22,643 bases of DNA from UBA10449 sp005883585 (GTDB taxonomy: Bacteria > Chloroflexota > Dormibacteria > Dormibacterales > Dormibacteraceae). Below the pieces are notes generated by a model. The model saw nothing but the letters and a program-made list of their open reading frames with translations, made no database searches and was not told where the DNA came from. Shown in pieces: positions 13,385 to 20,783 of the stretch. How positions within the stretch are numbered: the stretch's first letter is position 1; every line of letters starts with the position of its first letter. The DNA lies in the NCBI GenBank assembly GCA_005883585.1, contig VBFD01000129.1:1-22643 (forward strand), written 5' to 3'. The position numbers were made by a program, and so were the translations under genes.

Positions 13385-16069
13385 CTAGGCCATCAGCTCG
13401 CGAAGCACCAGCGGCAGGATGCCACCCTGGTGCAGGTAGCCAACCTCCGTGTCGTTGTCGACGCGCGCGTGCGTCCTGAAGGTCGTCGTCTCGCCGTCCT
13501 CTGATGTGGCTACGACGTCGATCGCCTGGCCGGGCTTGATCGCATCAATGCCCTTGATGGTGAACCGCTCACGGCCGGTCAGGCCCAGCGACTGCGGGTT
13601 CTCACCCGGCGCGAACTCGAGCGGCAGGATGCCCATGCCGACCAGGTTCGAGCGATGGATGCGCTCGAAGCTCTCGGCGATCACCGCGTGCACACCCAGC
13701 AGCAGCGGACCCTTCGCGGCCCAGTCACGCGAAGAGCCTGAGCCGTACTCCTTGCCCGCGAGGACGATCAGCGGCACGCCCTCCGCGCGGTATCGCTCCG
13801 ACGCGTCGTAGATCGTGACCTCATCGCCACCCGGGAAGTGGCGCGTCCAGTAACTCTCACGCTCGACGAGCTTGTTGCGCAGCCGGATGTTGCCGAAGGT
13901 GCCGCGCACCATCACCTCGTGGTTGCCGCGCCGCGAGCCGTAGCTGTTGAAGTCCGGCTTCTGCACGCCGTGCTCGATGAGGTACTTGCCCGCCGGGCTG
14001 TCGGCCGGAATGGCGCCGGCCGGCGAGATGTGATCTGTCGTCACCGAGTCGCCGAGCACCGCGATCACCCGGGCGCCCTCGACGTCGGTAAGCGGCTTCG
14101 GCTTCGGCGCGAAATCTTCGAAATACGGCGGCTCTTTGACGTAGGTGGAGTTCGGGTCCCACTCGAAGATCGGACCGGTGGGTGCCGTCATCTGCTTCCA
14201 GTGCTCGTCGCCGTCGAAGATGCGCGAGTACTCCCGCTTGAACATGTCCTGCTGCACGCACTTCTGGACCACGTCGTTGACCTCGGCTTGCGACGGCCAC
14301 AGCTCAGACAGCATCACGGGCTTGCCGTCGCGCGAGTTGCCGACCGGGTCCTTGGTCAGGTCGATGTTGACGGTGCCGGCCAGCGCGTAAGCGACCACGA
14401 GTGGCGGCGAGCCGAGGTAGCTTGCCTTCACCAGCGGGTGAATCCGGGATTCGAAGTTGCGGTTACCGGACAGGACCGCGACCACGCTCAGGTCCTCTTT
14501 GACGACCTGCGCCTCGATCTCGGGCGTGGCCAGCGGTCCGGAGTTGCCGATGCATGTGGTGCATCCAAAACCGACGAGGAAGAAACCCAGCTTTTCGAGC
14601 GGCTCCATCAGGCCCGCCGTCTGGAGGTAGTCCGTCACCACGCGCGAACCGGGCGCGAGGCTCGTCTTCACGTAAGGGGCGACCTCTAGGCCGAGCTCCA
14701 CGGCCTTCTTCGCGAGCAGGCCCGCCGCAACCATCACCGATGGGTTGGAGGTGTTCGTGCAGCTGGTGATGGCGGCGATCACGACGCATCCGTTGTCGAG
14801 TGTCTTGGCAGGCTTCGCGGCGGCCGCGGTGGCAGCGCGTCCGTTGACGGGCCCGCCTTCCTCCGACAGCTTGGAGAGCGCGTCTGGGTCGGGACGGGGT
14901 CCGTTGCCGAAGGCTGAGGTGAAGCTCTCCCATACGTGAGGCAGCGAAGCGCGGTCCTGCGGGCGCTTCGGGCCCGCGAGGCTGGGCTCGACTTTCGTGA
15001 GGTCCAGCTCGAGCAGCTCAGAGAATTTCGGGATCGCGCTGCCGTCGACACGAAAGAGCCCCTGCTCCTTGCTGTATCGCTCGACGAGCGCGATCTGTTC
15101 GCGGGGGCGACCTGTGACCTCGAGGTAGCGCAGGGTCTGCGCATCGACCGGAAACAGCGCCGACGTGGCGCCGTACTCGGGGCACATGTTGCTTAGGGTC
15201 GCGCGGTCGGGCACCGAAAGGCTCGACAACCCGTCGCCGCAGAACTCGACGAACTTGTCCACGACGCCGTGCTTGCGGAGCATCTCCGTCAGAGTCAGCA
15301 CGAGGTCTGTGGCGGTGGATCCCGCGGGCAGCGCCCCATGGAAGCGCACGCCGACGACGATCGGTGTAGCGAGGTATGCGGGCTGGCCCAGCATCGCCGC
15401 CTCGGCCTCGATGCCGCCGACTCCCCACCCGAGCACGCCGAGCCCGTTGACCATGGTCGTATGCGAATCGGTGCCCATCAGTGTGTCGGGGATCGCGACT
15501 TTGCGGCCCTGGATCTCGCGCACCTGGACCACCTTGGCGATGTATTCGAGGTTCACCTGGTGGCAGATGCCCATGCCCGGCGGCACCAGCGAGAAGTTGT
15601 GGAAGGCCTGCTGCGCCCAGCGCAGCAGCGAGTAGCGCTCGCGGTTGCGCTCGATCTCTTTTTCGATGTTGCGCGTATAGGCATCGCGAAAACCGAAGGC
15701 GTCGACCTGCACAGAGTGGTCGATGATGAGGTCGACCGGCACGAGTGGATCGACCTTGCCGGCGTCTTTGCCGGCGCGCTCCATCGCCGATCGCATCGCC
15801 GCGAGGTCGACCACCGCCGGCACACCGGTGAAGTCCTGCATCAGGACGCGCGCGGGGAGGAACGGCAGCTCAGCGTCGCTTGGCGGCTTCGCCGGCCAGG
15901 CCGCCAGCGCTCGAACGCTCTGCTCATTCGTCGTCCCCGCCTCGGCCAACCGGATCATGCCCTCGAGCAGGACCTTGACCGTCATCGGCAGCCCCGACGT
16001 GTCCGGCAGCGAGGTGATGGGGTAGAAGTCGAGGTCGGTGCCGGAGAGTCGTGAGCGGGACGCGATCAT
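13385..16069 (-). CDS. acnA: Aconitate hydratase (aconitase A)
   Basis: 894 residues, the usual AcnA/IRP length. It interconverts citrate and isocitrate in the TCA cycle using a 4Fe-4S cluster. Cluster cysteines are C437 (SCTNTSNPS), C503 and C506 (GCTTCIGNSGP), the same spacing as in E. coli AcnA. Other family marks are MGTDSHTTMVNGLGVLGWGVGG and FFLVGFGCTTCIGN in the large domains, and the swivelling C-terminal domain with GDSVTTDHISPAGAI, YGSRRGNHEVMVRG and the active-site arginine region GSGSSRDWAAKGP. The ATG overlaps the stop of the GH13 gene (ATGA), so it is translated from the glucan-degradation operon message unless there is an internal promoter. I see no separate Shine-Dalgarno site. 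It is complete, with no missing key residue. Confidence 0.97.
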   Translation of the reverse strand: MIASRSRLSGTDLDFYPITSLPDTSGLPMTVKVLLEGMIRLAEAGTTNEQSVRALAAWPAKPPSDAELPFLPARVLMQDFTGVPAVVDLAAMRSAMERAGKDAGKVDPLVPVDLIIDHSVQVDAFGFRDAYTRNIEKEIERNRERYSLLRWAQQAFHNFSLVPPGMGICHQVNLEYIAKVVQVREIQGRKVAIPDTLMGTDSHTTMVNGLGVLGWGVGGIEAEAAMLGQPAYLATPIVVGVRFHGALPAGSTATDLVLTLTEMLRKHGVVDKFVEFCGDGLSSLSVPDRATLSNMCPEYGATSALFPVDAQTLRYLEVTGRPREQIALVERYSKEQGLFRVDGSAIPKFSELLELDLTKVEPSLAGPKRPQDRASLPHVWESFTSAFGNGPRPDPDALSKLSEEGGPVNGRAATAAAAKPAKTLDNGCVVIAAITSCTNTSNPSVMVAAGLLAKKAVELGLEVAPYVKTSLAPGSRVVTDYLQTAGLMEPLEKLGFFLVGFGCTTCIGNSGPLATPEIEAQVVKEDLSVVAVLSGNRNFESRIHPLVKASYLGSPPLVVAYALAGTVNIDLTKDPVGNSRDGKPVMLSELWPSQAEVNDVVQKCVQQDMFKREYSRIFDGDEHWKQMTAPTGPIFEWDPNSTYVKEPPYFEDFAPKPKPLTDVEGARVIAVLGDSVTTDHISPAGAIPADSPAGKYLIEHGVQKPDFNSYGSRRGNHEVMVRGTFGNIRLRNKLVERESYWTRHFPGGDEVTIYDASERYRAEGVPLIVLAGKEYGSGSSRDWAAKGPLLLGVHAVIAESFERIHRSNLVGMGILPLEFAPGENPQSLGLTGRERFTIKGIDAIKPGQAIDVVATSEDGETTTFRTHARVDNDTEVGYLHQGGILPLVLRELMA

Positions 16070-18699
16070 GATCGAATCGTACTAGCCTCACTCACGGCCG
16101 ATCCCAGCGGTCCGAGATCGACCGGCTCGTCGAGCCCAGGCAGCTCGCGGCGCTGTGGCTGCTCGCTGAAGTTGAGCGCGACCACGACCCTCTCGTCGCC
16201 CGCGACCCTTTCGAAGGCGAACACCTCTTTGTCGGCGAGCACCGTCACCAGGCGACCGCCACGCAGAGCAGGCGACCCGCGCCGCGTGCGACCGAGGCGC
16301 CGGAAGTGCTCGAGCAGGTCCTGGTTCTGTTCGCCGCCCCACAACATCGGCAGGCGCGCCTCGGCGTTTTCGATCTCGGCGTCGTGGCGCTGGCTCAAGC
16401 CGACCTCGCTGCCGTAGTAGATCACCGGCATTCCCGGCAGCGTCATCAGCAATGTCGTCGCCAGCTTGACCCGCTCAACGTTTCCGTTTGCCATCCACAG
16501 AAAGCGGTTCATGTCGTGGTTGTCGAGGAGCGTGGCCAGCGCGAGCCCGGGGAATGCGTGCTCGTGCTCTTCGAGCCAGCCCGCGAATGCGGCCGCATCC
16601 ATGCGGCCTCGGGCCAATGCCTGGCGAACGTAGTACGTGAGGTCGAAGTCGAAGATCGCGTCCAGGCGTCCGGTATAGCGGGCGAGCCAATCCGTCGTGC
16701 CGGTCGCCTCGCCGAGGATCAACGCGTCAGGTTTGACCTCACGCAGGCCGCGGCGCAGCTCGACCCAGAACGCCGGGTCGACCCCGGTCACGTGGTCGCA
16801 GCGGATGCCGTCGGCGCCGTATGCCGTCAGCCAGTGCTGCGCCGCTCGGACCAGGTGATCCTGGACGGTGCGGTTGCCGGTGTCGAGCTCGGGTAGCGAG
16901 ATTACGTCGGAGAAGCTGCGGTAGTAGTGAGGCCACTGCCAGAACCGGTAGTAGGCCGCCGCATCGCCGTCCTTTTCGATGGCATCGCGGAACAGATGAT
17001 GGCCGCGTCCGGTGTGATTCGGCACGAAGTCGAGCAGCACCCGCATGCCACGGCTGTGGGCAGCTTTGACCAGGCGCTCCAGCGCTTCGTCGCCGCCGTA
17101 TCGCGGCTCCACCTCGAGGAAGTCTTCGTGGTCGTAGCCATGATGCGAAGGGCTCTTGTGTACCGGGCTCAGCCAGAGCACGTTGCAGCCCAGCGACTCG
17201 ATGTGCTCGATGTGCTCGCCTATGCCGTCCAGCGTTCCGCCGTACAGAGCCGTCGAATCGGCCGGCGGCGGCATCTTCTCCTCACCGGCCCGCGCGAAAC
17301 GGTCGACCATGACGTGGTAGCAGATTGCGTCTCGCACCCATTCCGGTGGCGGCGGTGGATCCGTATCGAATGCGAACTCCTGGCCTCCTGCCCGTGGATC
17401 GGAAGCGGATGCCCACACCGGACTTGCCTCGGGATCGCGGAGGTGGACCTTGATCCTGTAGCGAGTTACGTCGCCGGCATCAGCTGCCGGCAGGCGGCCC
17501 ACCCAGCGCGCGTCATGGCCAGGACTCTCGGCCATCTCCTCCATGTTCTCGGGCAGCCGGTCCTGCATCTCGAGTGTGACTCCGGATACTTCGAGGTCGG
17601 AGCGCACCTCGGCGATTACTTGCCCGTTGGTGCCGGGCTCGGGCATGCCTGCATGAAAGGCGCCCCCATACAAGGCTCGGGCGCGGCGTGCGTTCTGCGC
17701 GGTTGCCTGGTGCTCGAAGAAACCATCCTCAGCGGCGGCTCGCGCTGGGATCAGGGCGTGAACCGTGAGCAACAGCAAGGCGTGAGCGCGGAGATCGACC
17801 CCACCGCCCGCGATGAAGAGTCGCAACGACGATCGCTTCAGCGCCGCCGCGTGCAGCGCCGCGATCGCGCCCGCGCGGCGTCCCTCGACCGCATCTTGCC
17901 ACGCGCCCCAAAGGGTGGCCGCAGATCCGGGGGCCGGCGGTGTCGGCGGCTGCGTGCCGCTATCGGCCTGGATTTGGTCCAGCCTCGCGCGCAGGGACGG
18001 GCTGTTCGACCAGCGCAGGTGGCGGTCGAGCGCCCAGGCGACCTGCGGATCCGCTCGCCCGTTGTCGACAGCCCATTCGAAGAATGCCCGCGCGGCACCT
18101 CGTTCGCCGCAGACGTCGAGCGCATGGGCGATCAGCGCGTCGTCACCTCGGCCGGCGGCAAATGCGCCCGAGCGATCGTGGTGCTGCGCGATCACGAGCA
18201 GGCTGCGGGCATAGAGGCCCGTGATCGCGGCTCGGTCCGAGAGATGAGGCACGCGAGCCACCACCGATGCGCGGGTGGCCCCCGCGAGCGGCGGTGGATC
18301 GAAGCCCGGAGGCCAAACTCCGTCGAAGCGGATGCCTGCCCGCGGCAAGACAGACTCCAGCCCATGCGCCCAGCTGACGTCGGCCTCGCCGTCGACCCGG
18401 AACGCGAGACACAGGGCGTCGTCGATGGCGGCGATCCGCCGCTCGACCTTGATCCCGGTTGCGTGGCGCGACATCACCCACAGCGTGTTCGTGCCCCTGA
18501 CGTACTCGCGGCGGTGCTTCCAGCCGCGACCGCCGATGCGGCGTTTCCGCCCTGAGGGGAGCTCGAGCGTCGCGTGGACCGGCCTCACCAGGAGCTCTTT
18601 GTCGAGATGGGGACCGGAAAGCCCGAGCAGGCTGCCGTCGGCGCCGATCCTCGCGAGGAGCCTGCCGTTGCCGACGGTGGCGACGAAACGCGCGCTCAT
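16066..18699 (-). CDS. GH13 alpha-glucanase with degenerate GH15-like N-terminal half
   Basis: 877 residues. Residues about 8-140 look like the N-terminal beta domain of bacterial glucoamylases (VGNGRLLARIGADGSLLGLSGP). Residues 150-330 are helical and recall a GH15 barrel with parts missing (YARSLLVIAQHHDRSGAFAA, then RGDDALIAHALDVCGERGAA). Residues about 345-455 form a beta, Ig/CBM34-like domain as in neopullulanases. The GH13 barrel follows from WVRDAICYHVMVDRFAR. The four conserved regions are intact: DFVPNH (D557), GIRCDHVTG with nucleophile D635, ILGEATG with acid/base E664, and LLDNHDMNR with D729. It likely cleaves alpha-1,4 bonds of maltodextrins or cyclodextrins. There is no signal peptide, so it is cytosolic. 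It overlaps malQ and acnA by 4 bases each. Exact specificity is open. Confidence 0.92.
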   Translation of the reverse strand: MSARFVATVGNGRLLARIGADGSLLGLSGPHLDKELLVRPVHATLELPSGRKRRIGGRGWKHRREYVRGTNTLWVMSRHATGIKVERRIAAIDDALCLAFRVDGEADVSWAHGLESVLPRAGIRFDGVWPPGFDPPPLAGATRASVVARVPHLSDRAAITGLYARSLLVIAQHHDRSGAFAAGRGDDALIAHALDVCGERGAARAFFEWAVDNGRADPQVAWALDRHLRWSNSPSLRARLDQIQADSGTQPPTPPAPGSAATLWGAWQDAVEGRRAGAIAALHAAALKRSSLRLFIAGGGVDLRAHALLLLTVHALIPARAAAEDGFFEHQATAQNARRARALYGGAFHAGMPEPGTNGQVIAEVRSDLEVSGVTLEMQDRLPENMEEMAESPGHDARWVGRLPAADAGDVTRYRIKVHLRDPEASPVWASASDPRAGGQEFAFDTDPPPPPEWVRDAICYHVMVDRFARAGEEKMPPPADSTALYGGTLDGIGEHIEHIESLGCNVLWLSPVHKSPSHHGYDHEDFLEVEPRYGGDEALERLVKAAHSRGMRVLLDFVPNHTGRGHHLFRDAIEKDGDAAAYYRFWQWPHYYRSFSDVISLPELDTGNRTVQDHLVRAAQHWLTAYGADGIRCDHVTGVDPAFWVELRRGLREVKPDALILGEATGTTDWLARYTGRLDAIFDFDLTYYVRQALARGRMDAAAFAGWLEEHEHAFPGLALATLLDNHDMNRFLWMANGNVERVKLATTLLMTLPGMPVIYYGSEVGLSQRHDAEIENAEARLPMLWGGEQNQDLLEHFRRLGRTRRGSPALRGGRLVTVLADKEVFAFERVAGDERVVVALNFSEQPQRRELPGLDEPVDLGPLGSAVSEASTIRS

Positions 18700-20363
18700 G
18701 CGGTGGTTGAGAGGTTACGTCGGGCGCGCTTCATGACGGCGCCGATCCGGCTCGCCCCGCGTGACCTCTCGATCTCCTCGCGCGCCAGTGGCAGCGCCAG
18801 GCGCCAGTTCGGGAACTCGGTGGTCGTGCCGGGCACATTGGGGCGCTCCTCGACGCCCAGTGCATCCTCGAGCTGGGCCAGCACGATTCGCGAGCGCGCC
18901 CGAGCGAGAGCCCGGTTGGCGGCGATGGCAACGTTGATGGCGGCGGTTGCGTCAGGGAGGCGAGTCACGTCCGTCAACCGCCGGCGCAGCCGATGCAAAC
19001 GGTGGTCGGGCTCGGTCAGGTTCCAGATCCCGGCCACTGTGGGCAGGTCATGAGTGCCGACGGCTCCGACCGACTCGCGCGGCCACCGGCCCGGTGACGA
19101 GCCCTCGAACCAGAGAAGGCGGTATGACAGGGCGCCGCGCTTGCGCAGCCGCCTGCGCACCGATGGCTCGACCAGGCCGAGGTCTTCGCCGATGACGAAC
19201 GCTTTCGCGCGCCGGCTTTCCTCGGCGAGATGCGCCAGGAGCTCGTTCTCCGCATAGCGGACGTACACGCCTTGCGAGGCGGTCATTCCAGTCGGGATCC
19301 AGAAAAGCCGGAACAGGCTCATCACGTGGTCCAGCCGGACGCCTTTCGCATGCCGGGCGGCGCTGCGAATGGCCTCCACGAATGGCTCGCAGCCGGCCGC
19401 CCGCAGCTTCCACGGGTCGAAAGGCGGAACTCCCCAGTCCTGCCCGTCCGGGAAGAACTCGTCGGGCGGCGCCCCGACTCGCATGCCGGGCGCAAGCAGG
19501 TCCTGCCAGCGCCAGGCGTCGAAACCGTCGGAGGCGAATCCGAGCGGAACGTCGGTGATGAGATCGATCTCGGCTGCGGCTCGCTCGAGCTGGCGGTCGA
19601 GGTGGAACTGCAGCCATTGATTGAAGGCGACCCGCTCTTGCAACTGCGCTCGACTCCTGTCGACCTCGTCGCCGTCCGGTTTTCGCAATCCCGTGGGCCA
19701 GTCGCGCCAGGCCGGGCCCATCGTTTCCGCGAGGGCGTTGAAAGTAGCGAAGTCGCGCAGCGCGTCGCCCTCACCTTTGATCCACGCGGCCAGCCCACGG
19801 GGCTTCGGCGCCGCTCGGTAGATCAGCTTCAGCGCCCTCGACTTGAGCTCGTGCACATGGTTGTAATCGATGAGGCGGTTGGCGTTGAGCGCCTGGGCCG
19901 CATTGCGCAGGGTCTCGAGGTCGGAGGCGCACCGCTCGGCGCCGGGCACCTCTTCGACGCGAATGTGGGCGGCGTTCAGGAAGCGCCGGGACGAAGAGTA
20001 GTAAGGAGAGGGTTCATAGGGGAGGGTTGGCGTCTGCGCGCCGAGCGGGTTGAGCAGAACAAGTGACGCGCCCTGTCGCCGGGCCCACCGTCCAAACCGG
20101 CGGAGGTCACCGAAGTCGCCGACGCCCCAGCTGTCACGCGACCGCAGCGCGTACAGCTGCACAGCCCATCCCCATGCGCGATCGGGGGGTGGGGCGCATG
20201 GCCCTTCCGGGCGTTCGCCGGACTTAGGGCGAGGCGGATTCTGCGCGGAGGCGCCGAGACTGGCGAGCACCGCGGCCACGGCGTCCGGATTCGCGGTGAC
20301 GCGGTCGCCCTTGTAGCCGAAGTATTCCGGCACCACACCCCACCTGAGCGCGCGTTCATCCAT
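18696..20363 (-). CDS. malQ: 4-alpha-glucanotransferase (GH77)
   Basis: 555 residues from ATG 20363 (MDERALRWGVVPEYFGYKG); TTG 20375 is in frame but lies in the predicted -10 box. It transfers maltosyl/glucanosyl units between alpha-1,4-glucans in the cytosol, feeding maltodextrin or glycogen turnover. GH77 marks are WGWAVQLYALRSRDSWGVGD, NPLGAQ and SPYYSSSRRFLN in the N-terminal barrel, nucleophile D345 in GVRLDHVMSLFR, acid/base E393 in VIGEDLG, and D439 in GTHDLPTVAG. All are intact. A proline-rich linker of about 22 residues after VLASLGASAQ is unusual and its DNA carries two hairpins. The stop overlaps the GH13 start (ATGA), making this the first gene of a four-gene operon. It diverges from the cupin gene with only 26 bases between start codons. 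Confidence 0.95.
   Translation of the reverse strand: MDERALRWGVVPEYFGYKGDRVTANPDAVAAVLASLGASAQNPPRPKSGERPEGPCAPPPDRAWGWAVQLYALRSRDSWGVGDFGDLRRFGRWARRQGASLVLLNPLGAQTPTLPYEPSPYYSSSRRFLNAAHIRVEEVPGAERCASDLETLRNAAQALNANRLIDYNHVHELKSRALKLIYRAAPKPRGLAAWIKGEGDALRDFATFNALAETMGPAWRDWPTGLRKPDGDEVDRSRAQLQERVAFNQWLQFHLDRQLERAAAEIDLITDVPLGFASDGFDAWRWQDLLAPGMRVGAPPDEFFPDGQDWGVPPFDPWKLRAAGCEPFVEAIRSAARHAKGVRLDHVMSLFRLFWIPTGMTASQGVYVRYAENELLAHLAEESRRAKAFVIGEDLGLVEPSVRRRLRKRGALSYRLLWFEGSSPGRWPRESVGAVGTHDLPTVAGIWNLTEPDHRLHRLRRRLTDVTRLPDATAAINVAIAANRALARARSRIVLAQLEDALGVEERPNVPGTTTEFPNWRLALPLAREEIERSRGASRIGAVMKRARRNLSTTA
20172..20230. repeat. Two adjacent inverted repeats in the malQ linker
   Basis: First pair: CCATGCGC (20172-20179) and GCGCATGG (20194-20201) with a 14-base loop. 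Second: GCCCT-TCCGG (20201-20210) and CCGGA-CTT-AGGGC (20218-20230), 10 pairs with a 3-base bulge and a 7-base loop. They encode the proline-rich linker (PPRPKSGERPEGPCAPPPDR) of the 4-alpha-glucanotransferase. The form recalls REP-like palindromic elements; it could also be chance in a GC-rich linker. Confidence 0.5.
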
Positions 20364-20374
20364 ACCCGGGGCCA

Positions 20375-20380
20375 AGTATC
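20375..20380 (-). promoter_or_regulatory. Putative -10 element of malQ
   Basis: GATACT on the minus strand, ending 11 bases before ATG 20363; a start near 20368 gives a leader of about 5 bases. It overlaps the cupin -10 box by 4 bases, so the two promoters cannot be occupied at once. Confidence 0.4.
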
Positions 20381-20382
20381 GT
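20377..20382 (+). promoter_or_regulatory. Putative -10 element of the cupin-coxL-like operon
   Basis: TATCGT with 7 bases to GTG 20390, predicting a leaderless message. A weak TTCATC at 20355-20360 could act as -35 with a 16-base spacer. It overlaps the malQ -10 box on the other strand. Confidence 0.4.
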
Positions 20383-20389
20383 TGCTGCC

Positions 20390-20779
20390 GTGGGACGGCT
20401 CTATCACGTGCCTTCTGAGGACTGCACCACGTCCACAGCGCAGACCTCGGGCATGTCGCGCATGGCCGCGCTGTCGGGCGACACTGTAGGTAGCCGCGCG
20501 ATCTGGATGGGCGAGACGCACGTCGCGCCCGGCGTGTCGTCGGGACCGCACCACCACGGCGAGAGCGAAACGGGCATCTACGTGGTATCGGGCAACCCCG
20601 AGTTCATCTATTCGGAGGAGGGGCACGAGGTGCGTGTGCTGACGAAACCCGGCGATTATGTCTACGTGCCGCCGTTCGTGCACCACATCGAGTCCAACGC
20701 CAACTCCGACCAGGAGGCGGTGGTCGTCATCGCCCGAACGACTCAAGAAGCGATCGTCGAGAACCTGGAAGAGCTGTAG
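20390..20779 (+). CDS. Small single-domain cupin protein
   Basis: 129 residues from GTG 20390 (MGRLYHVPSEDC). One cupin barrel: motif 1 is G48..HHH(54-56)GESE60 TGIYVVSG68, motif 2 is G88DYVYVPPFVHHIESN103. The metal ligands expected from these motifs (H54, H56, E60, H99) are all present. Small cupins of this kind bind a metal and act as isomerases, dioxygenases or sensors, so no reaction can be named. It lies 4 bases before the CoxL-like gene on the same strand and is therefore probably co-transcribed, perhaps handling the same substrate or product. It has no helix-turn-helix domain, so it is not an ordinary cupin regulator. The start fits the TATCGT box 7 bases upstream. Confidence 0.85.
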   Translation: MGRLYHVPSEDCTTSTAQTSGMSRMAALSGDTVGSRAIWMGETHVAPGVSSGPHHHGESETGIYVVSGNPEFIYSEEGHEVRVLTKPGDYVYVPPFVHHIESNANSDQEAVVVIARTTQEAIVENLEEL

Positions 20780-20783
20780 CCAG

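Noticed and set aside
14942..14970. Inverted repeat CGAAGCGC/GCGCTTCG in acnA
   Set aside because: Eight-base arms made of common GC-rich codons within normal-length acnA sequence; no extra residues compared with the family, so probably chance.
16927..18555. 542-residue open frame on + opposite the GH13 gene
   Set aside because: Antisense shadow caused by high GC; the minus strand has all GH13 catalytic motifs, this frame has none.
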